A stretch of 64,000 bases of DNA from Parapristionchus giblindavisi (GCA_943737045.1 CALSFV010000143.1:38501-102500), one strand, 5' to 3'; counted from the first letter of the stretch, positions 33,101 through 45,244 are shown. The notes: generated from the sequence alone by a model not told the origin. Numbers and translations are program-made.

Positions 33101-36100
33101 GTTAACAGTGTATGAACAACATTTAATGAGTAGATTCCGCTATGCGATCCTTTCGGGCTAATTCATTCCTCTGCAAAAATCGAAATTGGCAGAGATAATA
33201 GCCCATGAGTGATACAAAACCTTACCAAGTATGAGCCCGATCGATTGAATTTTGAAAAATTTCGAAAATTTATTTTTCTTATTCTTTGAGATTCAAGAAG
33301 TACCTGCTCATATCAATTCAAATTCATTTTAACAGCCAGATGTCTTCTATGTATAGTACAAGACAGTTTACTATTGTTTCACGAAATTTCGAGTTCTCCG
33401 AAAGAAGTTATAATTGGAGAAAGGAGATCGAAATTTGTTAGAGTACGAATTTTTGGGGAGGCGATCGTTTTGCCAACGATCGTTTGCACAACGGATCATA
33501 AATCGGTTGGTATTTGGCGTATGGCAACCAAAGTTGTTCCATTGTTATCAGCTGGAGTGTACGGTATTGGGCTACCGTAACCGTCAGGAATCGCGAACTG
33601 ATTTTTTTCAGTTGACCCATGACCCGGGGTTCATGGTTGAAAATGGCCGAAGTCGAAAAATTCATGATACTCCAAGACCAAATACTAGTTGCCATTATAT
33701 CAATAGTGAGCCAACTTTTATCTTTCTGGATACCGTAACCCGTACTACCGTAATCAAACAGGGATTTGCCGTGAAATTCGCTATAATATTGTAGGGTACG
33801 GTAGCTAGATTAAGGTAGTTCGGGTTACGGTATCCAGAAAAAGAAAAGTTGGCTCACTATTAATATAATGGCAACTAGTATTTGATCTCGGGCCATCATG
33901 AATTTTTCGACTTTCGCCATTTTCAACCATGAAGGTGAAAAAATCAGTTCGCGATTCCTGACGGTTAGGGTACATCGATAGCGATTATACTACAGATAAT
34001 TGTCATGGCAAAGTCTCAGTCTTATCGGACAAATTCTGAGAATTTAAAAAAAAACGTGAAAAAATACTAACAATTTTCGACCTCTTTTCTCTAATTATAA
34101 CTTCTCTCGAAGAACTCGAAATTTCGTGAAACAATAGTAAACTGACGTCTACTATATATAGAAGACATCTTCCTGTTAAACAGTATGGAAATTGAAATGA
34201 GCAGGTACTTCCTGTATATCCAAAAATAAGAAAAATTATTTTTCGAAATTTATCAAAATTCTACCGATCGATCTCATACTCGGTCAGATTTTGTATCACT
34301 CAGGGTCTTTTATCTCTGCAAAGTTTCGAGCCTACAGCAACACTGACAAAGTTATGACATTTTTGCCCGTATTCAGGGGTGTCGGAAATTTCGATTTTCT
34401 CACAAGGGGATGGTCGCAACTGGTCCTGGCCATATGAGATGGCAATAACATGACTAGGATCAGTTTTCGATGGTGATTACGAATCCGTTTTCAGAAAGTG
34501 CCTAATCGACCTGATTTTCCAGAAAATCGGTATTTTAATTCGGAAATTCTTGTGGTTTCCTGCGCAAACCGTCCGGGTGGTCTGTTGAACTCATCTATAA
34601 ACTCTCGTAGTAGTCCATCTTTCATCACCGGATCTTTCCGATGCAATCCAGATAGTTTGTGAGGGAAACCACGCGAATTTTCGAATTAACAAGCCATATT
34701 TCAATACCGATTTTCTCGAAAATCAGGTCGATTAGGCACTTTCTGAAAAAAACGGATTCGTAATCAGCATCGAAAACTGATCCTAGCCATGTTATTACCA
34801 TATCATATGGCCAGGACCAGTTGCGACCATCCCCTTGTCAGAGAAATGAATTAGCCCGAAAGGATCGCATAACGGATTCTACTCCTCATTAAATGTTGTT
34901 CATACACTGTTAACAACAAGTCTCAGAAAAATACCGTTGAGGAAATAGTCACTTGAGAGTAAGTGCAGAGAGGTTCCAAGATCGCTACGACGACATATCA
35001 TAACAACTGGAGTAGGATATGATACCCACTAGTACTATACTATCCCGCCAAAACAAGAGCCGATTGCTCATCTGAGTCAAAAGTTATGATTTTTCAAAGT
35101 ATTAGGCGAATACTTTTGGCTTCTACTGTAAGAATGTACCTGTAGATTACTAGCCATACAAGTTAACATCTTTTCCCAACCAGTTTCACATGCATATGTC
35201 ACTAGAAAATCTCCATACCATTCCCATATCTGATCTACTGATGTACCTATAACAATACAATAACAATGACATAACAATGACATAACAATGAATATCATCT
35301 TACAAGGGGACGGTTTCAAGTCTGATTGGCCTTATGAGATGGGCAATAGCATGACTAAATAGTTAAATTTTGCGAATTATAAAGCAGCGCTCAAAACATA
35401 CCCAATAGAACTGTGTGTTCTAAAAAATCGATATTTAGATCTTGAGATTTCCTACACAAATCATCCATCCGTATGTTTTGCATCGATCGTACTTGGTAGT
35501 ATAGTGGATAAGGTGTCGACAACGGCACGGCATTTTCCGGCATTTTGGGAAAATTTCGATTTCCGATTTTCGATGTTTTTTTTTGTTGAGAAAAAAAAAC
35601 TCAAAGAGATCGCCCCGCCTATGCCGCATTTCGTATTATGCAGTGAATAAGAAATAAAATATTATGTTAATAATGACGATTATTGACTTCGACAACCTTA
35701 CAATCGCCACAGATGATTGGTTGATTCTGGATAGTGCTTCAAAAATGAAACGTGAGAATTTAAAAGTGCAAGTTTTGAAAGTGGATTCGTAATCAGCATC
35801 GAGAACTAATTTTAGTAATGTACATAATTGCCATCTCATAAGAACCCCTTCTTAGTATCCTTCACGAATGGAATCATTCTTTTCGTTTCAATAAAGGGAA
35901 AAATATATGCAAGAATCTGATATAAAAAAGTGAAAGAAACCAATAACTGAAGCAGCAACTCTAAATAATCTAAATGTATCAGCGTCATCATAATAAGTTT
36001 GTATTCCAAATTCATCTGCTGATCCAATTCCAGCCTTACACCTATAAGAAATACTTTGATATGAGTTAGAGAATGAATGAACATACAATATCTCATCTAG

Positions 36101-36295
36101 TTTTTCTTGTCCAAATCGACGAGAAATGAGAGTTGAAAGGACAATATGAGTCCATCCAATCTAGATTTACTATATTATTTAGATATATGCAAATTAAGCA
36201 ATTCAATTCAATATGATTAACTGATTAGTTCAAGAAGAAAGTCAGTTTTCCAAATAAATGAGATAAAAGAGAATGAGATGGATAAAACTCACCAT
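30131..36295 (-). CDS. Soluble guanylate cyclase subunit (H-NOX, HNOBA, cyclase domains)
   Basis: Gas-sensing cytosolic cyclase making cGMP, normally as a dimer. The ATG (36295) is followed directly by a donor, then [20 protein letters not shown]. The H-NOX domain continues [20 protein letters not shown] and [30 protein letters not shown] holds the heme His (codon 32812-32814) and LHYFSNRQG the YxSxR heme-carboxylate motif. Then the associated domain ([31 protein letters not shown]), a coiled coil, and the cyclase domain ([42 protein letters not shown]). Both metal Asp are kept, but the transition-state Asn and Arg are Ser and Lys, as in alpha-type subunits. Two H-NOX introns are expanded by palindromes (about 32850-35142 and 35248-35950). 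The gene starts about 100 bp from the satellite at 36405. It resembles the C. elegans gcy-32/34/36 group; which one is not clear. Confidence 0.92.
32876..35129. mobile_element. 2.25-kb nested foldback element in guanylate cyclase intron
   Basis: Outer inverted repeats CAGTAGCAGCCAAAAGTATT (left) and AATACTTTTGGCTTCTACTG (right). Inside are at least three further inverted pairs: about 33300-34215 around TTTCACGAAATTTCGAG, nested in it about 33560-33970 around GTTGGCTCACTAT, and about 34405-34840 around AAGGGGATGGTCGCAACTGG. No transposase. The CAGT-type terminus is Tc1/mariner-like. Confidence 0.8.
35301..35865. mobile_element. Diverged inverted-repeat fragment in next guanylate cyclase intron
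   Basis: The left part (ACAAGGGGACGG...CTTATGAGATGG) and right part (ATAATTGCCATCTCATAAG) are related to the 34405-34840 inner palindrome. It is more decayed than that copy. Confidence 0.55.
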
Positions 36296-36404
36296 TCTAG
36301 TGTTGATATCGTCGTCTTCTAGATGAAATAAGACATGAAATGGAAGATTTGCGTGTTACCTTCACTTCATATTCATATGAAGATGACGGTCTTGAGTGGG
36401 AGGA

Positions 36405-39400
36405 TGGAGAGGGAGAGAGGGAGAAGAGGATAGAGGGAGAGGGAGAGAGGGAGAGGGGGAGAGAGGGAGAAGAGGATAGAGGGAGAGGGAGACAAGGAGA
36501 GAGGGAGAGAGGGAGAAGAGGATAGAGGGAGAGGGAGAGAGGGAGAGGGGGAGAGAGGGAGAAGAGGATAGAGGGAGAGGGAGACAAGGAGAGAGGGAGA
36601 GAGGGAGAAGAGGATAGAGGGAGAGGGAGACAAGGAGAGAGGGAGAGAGGGAGAAGAGGATAGAGGGAGAGGGAGAGAGGGAGAGGGGGAGAGAGGGAGA
36701 AGAGGATAGAGGGAGAGGGAGACAAGGAGAGAGGGAGAGAGGGAAAAGAGGATAGAGGGAGAGGGAGAGAGGGAGAGGGGGAGAGAGGGAGAAGAGGATA
36801 GAGGGAGAGGGAGACAAGGAGAGAGGGAGAGAGGGAGAAGAGGATAGAGGGAGAGGGAGAGAGGGAGAGAGGGAGAGAGGGAGAAGAGGATAGAGGGAGA
36901 GGGAGACAAGGAGAGAGGGAGAGAGGGAGAAGAGGATAGAGGGAGAGGGAGAGAGGGAGAGGGGGAGAGAGGGAGATGGAGACAAGGAGAGAGGGAGAGA
37001 GGGAGAAGAGGATAGAGGGAGAGGGAGAGAGGGAGAGGGGGAGAGAGGGAGAAGAGGATAGAGGGAGAGGGAGACAAGGAGAGAGGGAGAGAGGGAGAAG
37101 AGGATAGAGTGAGAGGGAGACAAGGAGAGAGGGAGAGAGGGAGAAGAGGATAGAGGGAGAGGGAGAGAGGGAGAGGGGGAGAGAGGGAGAGGGAGACAAG
37201 GAGAGAGGGAGAGAGGGAGAAGAGGATAGAGGGAGAGGGAGAGAGGGAGAGGGAGAGAGAGGGAGAAGAGGATAGAGGGAGAGGGAGACAAGGAGAGAGG
37301 GAGAGAGGGAGAAGAGGATAGAGGGAGAGGGAGAAGATTATAGAGGGAGAGGGAGACAAGGAGAGAGGGAGAGAGGGAGAAGAGGATAGAGGGAGAGGGA
37401 GACAAGGAGAGGGGGAGAGAGGGAGAAGAGGATAGAGGGAGAGGGAGAGAGGGGGGAGAGGATAGAGGGAGAGGGAGACAAGGAGAGGGGGAGAGAGGGA
37501 GAAGAGGATAGAGGGAGAGGGAGAGAGGGAGAGGGGGAGAGAGGGAGAAGAGGATAGAGGGAGAGGGAGACAAGGAGAGGGGGAGAGAGGGAGAAGAGGA
37601 TAGAGGGAGAGGGAGACAAGGAGAGAGGGAGAGAGGGAGAAGAGGATAGAGGGAGAGGGAGACAAGGAGAGAGGGAGAGAGGGAGAAGAGGATAGAGGGA
37701 GAGGGAGACAAGGAGAGGGGGAGAGAGGGAGAAGAGGATAGAGGGAGATGGAGACAAGGAGAGAGGGAGAGAGGGAGAAGAGGATAGAGGGAGAGGGAGA
37801 CAAGGAGAGGGGGAGAGAGGGAGAAGAGGATAGAGGGAGAGGGAGACAAGGAGAGGGGGAGAGAGGGAGAAGAGGATAGAGGGAGAGGGAGACAAGGAGA
37901 GGGGGAGAGAGGGAGAAGAGGATAGAGGGAGAGGGAGACAAGGAGAGGGGGAGAGAGGGAGAAGAGGATAGAGGGAGAGGGAGACAAGGAGAGGGGGAGA
38001 GAGGGAGAAGAGGATAGAGGGAGAGGGAGACAAGGAGAGGGGGAGAGAGGGAGAAGAGGATAGAGGGAGAGGGAGACAAGGAGAGGGGGAGAGAGGGAGA
38101 AGAGGATAGAGGGAGAGGGAGACAAGGAGAGGGGGAGAGAGGGAGAGAGGGAGAGGGGGAGAGAGGGAGAAGAGGATAGAGGGAGAGGGAGAAGATTATA
38201 GAGGGAGAGGGAGACAAGGAGAGAGGGAGAGAGGGAGAAGAGGATAGAGGGAGAGGGAGACAAGGAGAGGGGGAGAGAGGGAGAAGAGGATAGAGGGAGA
38301 GGGAGACAAGGAGAGAGGGAGAGAGGGAGAAGAGGATAGAGGGAGAGGGAGACAAGGAGAGAGGGAGAGAGTGAGAAGAGGATAGAGGGAGAGGGAGACA
38401 AGGAGAGGGGGAGAGAGGGAGAAGAGGATAGAGGGAGATGGAGACAAGGAGAGAGGGAGAGAGGGAGAAGAGGATAGAGGGAGAGGGAGACAAGGAGAGG
38501 GGGAGAGAGGGAGAAGAGGATAGAGGGAGAGGGAGACAAGGAGAGGGGGAGAGAGGGAGAAGAGGATAGAGGGAGAGGGAGACAAGGAGAGGGGGAGAGA
38601 GGGAGAAGAGGATAGAGGGAGAGGGAGACAAGGAGAGGGGGAGAGAGGGAGAAGAGGATAGAGGGAGAGGGAGACAAGGAGAGGGGGAGAGAGGGAGAAG
38701 AGGATAGAGGGAGAGGGAGACAAGGAGAGGGGGAGAGAGGGAGAAGAGGATAGAGGGAGAGGGAGACAAGGAGAGGGGGAGAGAGGGAGAGAGGGAGAGG
38801 GGGAGAGAGGGAGAAGAGGATAGAGGGAGAGGGAGAAGATTATAGAGGGAGAGGGAGACAAGGAGAGAGGGAGAGAGGGAGAAGAGGATAGAGGGAGAGG
38901 GAGACAAGGAGAGGGGGAGAGAGGGAGAAGAGGATAGAGGGAGAGGGAGACAAGGAGAGGGGGAGAGAGGGAGAAGAGGATAGAGGGAGAGGGAGACAAG
39001 GAGAGGGGGAGAGAGGGAGAAGAGGATAGAGGGAGAGGGAGACAAGGAGAGGGGGAGAGAGGGAGAAGAGGATAGAGGGAGAGGGAGACAAGGAGAGGGG
39101 GAGAGAGGGAGAAGAGGATAGAGGGAGAGGGAGACAAGGAGAGGGGGGAGAGAGGGAGAAGAGGATAGAGGGAGAGGGAGACAAGGAGAGGGGGAGAGAG
39201 GGAGAAGAGGATAGAGGGAGAGGGAGACAAGGAGAGAGGGGGGGAGAAGATTATAGAGGGAGAGAGGGAGAGGGGGAGAGAGGGAGAAGAGGATAGAGAG
39301 AGGGAGGATAGAGGGAGAGGGAGACAAGGAGAGAGGGAGAGAGGGAGAAGAGGATAGAGGGAGAGGGAGACAAGGAGAGGGGGAGAGAGGGAGAAGAGGA

Positions 39401-42087
39401 TAGAGGGAGAGGGAGACAAGGAGAGGGGGAGAGAGGGAGAAGAGGATAGAGGGAAGGAGAGAGGGGGAGAGAGGGAGAAGAGGATAGAGGGAGAGGGAGA
39501 CAAGGAGAGAGGGAGAGAGGGAGAAGAGGATAGAGGGAGAGGGAGACAAGGAGAGGGGGAGAGAGGGAGAAGAGGATAGAGGGAGATAGAGGGAGAGGGA
39601 GACAAGAGAGAGACAAGGGGAGAGAGGGAGAAGAGGATAGAGGGAGAGGGAGACAAGGAGAGGGGGAGAGAGGGAGAAGAGGATAGAGGGAGAGGGAGAC
39701 AAGGAGAGGGGGAGAGAGGGAGAAGAGGATAGATAGAGGGAGAGGGAGACAAGGAGAGAGGGGGAGAGAGGGAGAAGAGGATAGAGGGAGAGGGAGACAA
39801 GGAGAGGGGGAGAGAGGGAGAAGAGGATAGAGGGAGAGGGAGACAAGGAGAGGGGGAGAGAGGGAGAAGAGGATAGAGGGAGAGGGAGACAAGGAGAGGG
39901 GGAGAGAGGGAGAAGAGGATAGAGGGAGAGGGAGACAAGGAGAGGGGGAGAGAGGGAGAAGAGGATAGAGGGAGAGGGAGACAAGGAGAGGGGGAGAGAG
40001 GGAGAAGAGGATAGAGGGAGAGGGAGACAAGGAGAGGGGGAGAGAGGGAGAAGAGGATAGAGGGAGAGGGAGACAAGGAGAGAGGGGGAGAGAGGGAGAA
40101 GAGGATAGAGGGAGAGGGAGACAAGGAGAGGGGGAGAGAGGGAGAAGAGGATAGAGGGAGAGGGAGACAAGGAGAGGGGGAGAGAGGGAGAAGAGGATAG
40201 AGGGAGAGGGAGACAAGGAGAGGGGGAGAGAGGGAGAAGAGGATAGAGGGAGAGGGAGACAAGGAGAGGGGGGAGAGAGGGAGAAGAGGATAGAGGGAGA
40301 GGGAGACAAGGAGAGAGGGGGAGAAGAGGATAGAGAGAGGGAGGATAGAGGGAGAGGGAGACAAGGAGAGGGGGAGAGAGGGAGAAGAGGATAGAGGGAG
40401 AGGGAGACAAGGAGAGGGGGAGAGAGGGAGAAGAGGATAGAGGGAGAGGGAGACAAGGAGAGGGGGAGAGAGGGAGAAGAGGATAGAGGGAGAGGGAGAC
40501 AAGGAGAGGGGGAGAGAGGGAGAAGAGGATAGAGGGAGAGGGAGACAAGGAGAGGGGGAGAGAGGGAGAAGAGGATAGAGGGAGAGGGAGACAAGGAGAG
40601 GGGGAGAGAGGGAGAAGAGGATAGAGGGAGAGGGAGACAAGGAGATAGAGGGAGAGAGGAGACAAGGGAGACAAGGGGAGAGAGGGAGAAGAGGATAGAG
40701 GGAGAGGGAGACAAGGAGAGGGGGAGAGAGGGAGAAGAGGATAGAGGGAGAGGGAGACAAGGAGAGGGGGAGAGAGGGAGAAGAGGATAGAGGGAGAGGG
40801 AGACAAGGAGAGGGGGAGAGAGGGAGAAGAGGATAGAGGGAGAGGGAGACAAGGAGAGAGGGAGAGAGGGAGAAGAGGATAGAGGGAGAGGGAGACAAGG
40901 AGAGGGGGAGAGAGGGAGAAGAGGATAGAGGGAGAGGGAGACAAGGAGAGGGGGAGAGAGGGAGAAGAGGATAGAGGGAGAGGGAGACAAGGAGAGAGGG
41001 GGAGAGAGGGAGAAGAGGATAGAGGGAGAGGGAGACAAGGAGAGGGGGAGAGAGGGAGAAGAGGATAGAGGGAGAGGGAGACAAGGAGAGGGGGAGAGAG
41101 GGAGAAGAGGATAGAGGGAGAGGGAGACAAGGAGAGGGGGAGAGAGGGAGAAGAGGATAGAGGGAGAGGGAGACAAGGAGAGGGGGAGAGAGGGAGAAGA
41201 GGATAGAGGGAGAGGGAGACAAGGAGAGGGGGAGAGAGGGAGAAGAGGATAGAGGGAGAGGGAGACAAGGAGAGGGGGAGAGAGGGAGAAGAGGATAGAG
41301 GGAGAGGGAGACAAGGAGAGGGGGAGAGAGGGAGAAGAGGATAGAGGGAGAGGGAGACAAGGAGAGGGGGAGAGAGGGAGAAGAGGATAGAGGGAGAGGG
41401 AGACAAGGAGAGGGGGAGAGAGGGAGAAGAGGATAGAGGGAGAGGGAGACAAGGAGAGGGGGAGAGAGGGAGAAGAGGATAGAGGGAGAGGGAGACAAGG
41501 AGAGGGGGAGAGAGGGAGAAGAGGATAGAGGGAGAGGGAGACAAGGAGAGGGGGAGAGAGGGAGAAGAGGATAGAGGGAGAGGGAGACAAGGAGAGGGGG
41601 AGAGAGAGGGAGAAGAGGATAGAGGGAGAGGGAGACAAGGAGAGGGGGAGAGAGGGAGAAGAGGATAGAGGGAGAGGGAGACAAGGAGAGGGGGAGAGAG
41701 GGAGAAGAGGATAGAGGGAGAGGGAGACAAGGAGAGGGGGAGAGAGGGAGAAGAGGATAGAGGGAGAGGGAGACAAGGAGAGGGGGAGAGAGGGAGAAGA
41801 GGATAGAGGGAGAGGGAGACAAGGAGAGGGGGAGAGAGGGAGAAGAGGATAGAGGGAGAGGGAGACAAGGAGAGGGGGAGAGAGGGAGAAGAGGATAGAG
41901 GGAGAGGGAGACAAGGAGAGGGGGAGAGAGGGAGAAGAGGATAGAGGGAGAGGGAGACAAGGAGAGGGGGAGAGAGGGAGAAGAGGATAGAGGGAGAGGG
42001 AGACAAGGAGAGGGGGAGAGAGGGAGAAGAGGATAGAGGGAGAGGGAGACAAGGAGAGGGGGAGAGAGGGAGAAGAGGATAGAGGGA
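36405..42087. repeat. Satellite of 46-bp purine-rich units (about 120 copies)
   Basis: Plus strand almost entirely A and G. The unit is 46 bp, with the core GAGACAAGGAGAGGGGGAGA followed by GAGGGAGAAGAGGATAGAGG. Units towards 42 kb are nearly identical; towards 36.4 kb they are mixed, with deletions and changed units. A marker variant, GAAGATTATAGAGG, recurs at 38191 and 38835, exactly 644 bp or 14 units apart, with the same neighbouring changes: a higher-order repeat. Because 46 is not a multiple of 3, very long stop-free frames run through it on the minus strand; they are artefacts. Confidence 0.95.
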
Positions 42088-42169
42088 GAGAGGGAAAGAT
42101 GGAGAAGAGGGAGGGAGGGAAAGATGGTGATAATGTAATGGGATACTACATAATGCCCACGAAGAAATT

Positions 42170-43035
42170 CGCCCAAAATGCTATTTACCCCCAGGCCCTG
42201 CAACCTACCAAATGCCCAAAAAGAAGATCGCCCAAAAAGAAATTAGCCCAAAAAGAAAAACGACCAAAAAGAAAATCACCCAAAAAGAATTTCGCCCAAA
42301 AATAAAATTGCTCAAAAAGAATTTCACCCAAAAAGAATAACGCCCAAAAGAAAATCGCTCAAAAAGAATAACGCCCAGAAGTACATATCGTCTTACTGTA
42401 ATACAGAAGTTCAAGATTGAATTGAAATTAATATTGAATAGAGCTAGTATGCATTGTGCCAAAACCAGTCGAACATCTACAGTGATATACAATACTGGCC
42501 AAAAGGATATTGACTTTTGGTTTTTTGGGCATAACTTTTATACATGTTAATATCCTAACATATATGTAAGTAACATAGTAAAATAGTAGCAAGTAATATG
42601 TTAGTAACATAGTATCATTTTCGCCAGTATTGTATATCACTAGATGTACGGCTGATTTTGGCACAATGCATACTAGCTATCATACGTTCGCGGCCATTGC
42701 CGCTGGAAATTAAAATCGGGTGGGTCGGAGGCAGAAAATGTAGCATTTAGATGTAATAATTTTTGGATATTTCATTTTCTTGGGTGATTTTTGTAAAAAT
42801 CTGGTGGGTTAGGTGCCAAAATCGGGCGCCCATGTATGCTAGCTATATTCAATATTAATTTAAGCTCAATCTTGAACTTCTGTATTACAGTAAGACGATA
42901 CTTCTGGGCGCTATTTTTTGAGCGATTTTATTTTGGGCGTTATTCTTTTGTGGCGAAATTCTTTTTGAGCGATTTTCTTTTTGGGCGATTTTCTATTTGG
43001 GCAAATTTCTTTTTGGGCTTTTTGTACAGCCTCAT
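42170..43035. mobile_element. Palindromic element with GCCCAAAAAGAA minisatellite arms
   Basis: The left arm holds about ten 15-18-bp units around GCCCAAAAAGAA (42205-42380), then GTCTTACTGTAATACAGAAG. The right arm mirrors this (CTTCTGTATTACAGTAAGAC at about 42880, then the unit array as TTCTTTTTGGGC to about 43020). The centre is a further palindrome at 42441-42680. No gene. Confidence 0.75.
42490..42632. mobile_element. Tc1-like inverted-repeat centre
   Basis: The left end CAATACTGGCCAAAAGGATA continues TTGACTTTTGGTTTTTTGG, very similar to what I remember of the Tc1 terminus; the right end is CGCCAGTATTG. TA is present on both sides. It lies at the centre of the larger palindrome. Confidence 0.6.
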
Positions 43036-44283
43036 TTTGATTCAGGCCACTGTACTTTATGGGTATAGGGTACCTTGGGCCCACATTACAAAATAGTATC
43101 CAAAGTGGTCCTAGCAGTGGAACGCGGCGTGCCAGGTGGGCGCCAAGTTTGAAAACTCGATTTTCATATTTTTTCAACCGAACAAGCTAGAGTCCAAATT
43201 TCTTCGGCATTGTGTTAGGCATGCCCAATTTGCACAGAAACACTATTGAGATTAATTTTAAGCAATTCCTAGACTGACTTTTTGACCCGAATTTTTGGTT
43301 TTTTTCGATTTCTCGGCATCTCAATTTCAATTCCGCAAAAGTTCTCTAGTATATTCATGGAGCCCAACTACTAGTGCATGTAACCCTGCTTAGCGGAAAT
43401 CGATCTTAGATTGCGCGTGTCGGAAAAAATCGGTCTGAGTGTTTCCAACTTGACTCAGAAGCGTTATTTCATGATTTTTTGCTGTATTTTCAAAACGATT
43501 AGTGCGGAATTGTGGTCTACTCAAAGTTTCGAGATGAGTCGAGTAAAATGACACAAGAAGCCCATCACTTAGATCAATTTGAAAATTTCGATTTTCACGA
43601 CCCGGGGGTGATGGTCGAAAATTTCAAAATTTCTCAAGTTTGAAATGTTTTCATCTATGCTTCGTATTGTGAAGCACTAATGATGTGTATTATATTCAGC
43701 CAATTCTCAATGGCTGATCTCTCCTTTCAACCATTTTTCGAAAACTTTTATGTTGAATACGTGCGAAAAAGTCAGAATTGTGCTTGAATCAGTTTCCAAC
43801 TTACTTTCTGTAACTTTCTATCTAAGTACTTTACAATGTACATAATCAATATGAAAATCGTTTATTTTCGAAAATTCATATTTTTTGCCATGACCCCGGG
43901 GTCATGGAAATCGATTTTTTTTAAAGTGAGCCGAATGTCGGGATTTCAGTTCTACTATGTTTACTCATCATGAAACTTCACATTGTCGTTGTCATTTGCT
44001 AATTGTCGTGGCATTCAAGTCGAAAAAATGCAATATTTCAGAAATTTTCCGTGAAAGTAGGCACTCAAATTGATTTCTTTGAACTCACTCAAATTGATTT
44101 CAAATTGATTTCTTTGATTTCAAATTGATTTCTTGTTCGGTTGAAAAAATATGAAAATCGAGTTTTCAAACTTGGCGCCCACCTGGCACGCCGCGTTCCA
44201 CTGCTAGGGCCACTTTGGGTACCATTTTGTAATGTGGGCCCAAGGTACCCTACACCCATAAAGTACAGTGGCCTGAATCAAAA
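43036..44283. mobile_element. 1.25-kb inverted-repeat element (TTGATTCAGGCCACTG)
   Basis: About 150-bp terminal inverted repeats: TTGATTCAGGCCACTGTACT on the left and AGTACAGTGGCCTGAATCAA on the right, each followed inward by GGGCGCCAAGTTTGAAAAC or its complement and a segment with TTTTTTCAACCGAACAAG. The interior is AT-rich with two CCCCGGGGTCATGG-like motifs and no gene. It inserted next to, or in the arm of, the previous palindrome. Confidence 0.8.
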
Positions 44284-45244
44284 TTCTTGGCGAAATGTCC
44301 GGAATCTGGCCGAAATGCTTGAGTCTTACAGATCCGAGCTCTTAATAGATATAGTCTTCCATTGATGATGATTACAAATGATACAAAGAAGAAGAATCGA
44401 TTGTTATTAGAAGATCTTCCGATTGATTGTGAAGCAATATCCAATAGATTATTCTCTAATACATAATATCTATACTCACGGTATTACCATTTTTCATTTT
44501 TAGTAAAAAAACTATGTATTGTAAACTAAAAAAAATGTAATGTGACAGGATATTGTGACCGATGTATGTTACTGAATGAAGATATATTTGACTTTGAAAT
44601 TATGTATTTCGTTGTTATAGATTCTTATGACAAAAAGGTTAATTGCTATTAAGATTATTCAATGGCAATCATAATGTATTTTATATTAATTCATTATATG
44701 TTCAATAAAAATTAACACCAATTATCTCCTTTTAATTTACTATTTCATAGTTTACAAAGAGGTGTCCATCCCCGCGCATTAAAAGGGGTGGAGCTAGAAT
44801 CGAATATAAAAAGTAGAATTTTGATACATTCGTCATCCGATTTTCGATTAAAAATAGTTTGATGTGTTTGAAAACATACTTTAAATGAATTATGACTGTT
44901 AATGCTGGTCAAACAGGAATTGGAAAGTTCAAAATGGAAATAACTCAGTTCATGATCAAGAGAAATACATTCTGTCAGTAATATGTTCAAACTTTCGTGC
45001 AGAATCTGATACTTTGACCCTTCCGGACCGCTGTTTTTTCCTCTCAAATAATCCAATTTTTCGTGTTTTGGTTGTATAAGAAGTTTTTATTTGTTCTTAA
45101 TATAATTAGGGAGTGTCCGATCTGTTTCACTGTCGCTTCGTCATTATAATTTGTTCATTTTCGCTATATGATTCATTCTTCAACCTTAACTTGTGTTTCT
45201 TCTAGGAAAGAACATGATTATATGATGGAGGTTTTGTATATGAA
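44284..45244. other. Intergenic, upstream of SNX13
   Basis: An ATG near 44367 opens MMITNDTKKKNRLLLEDLPI and stops after 33 codons; it could be an orphan exon but has no partner. Around 44745-45060 is a G+C-richer stretch, possibly old repeat. A run of TTTCTTCTAG ends at 45205, a good acceptor for a 5' UTR intron or trans-splicing just before the SNX13 start. Confidence 0.35.

Noticed and set aside
36297..42203. Open frames of up to about 1900 codons on the minus strand, Ser/Leu/Pro only
   Set aside because: They run through a 46-bp tandem repeat lacking stops in any phase; composition is forced by the repeat and no start, intron or domain supports a protein.
44745..45056. 103-codon minus-strand frame
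   Set aside because: It begins at a TTG, has no neighbouring exons, and composition suggests decayed repeat.
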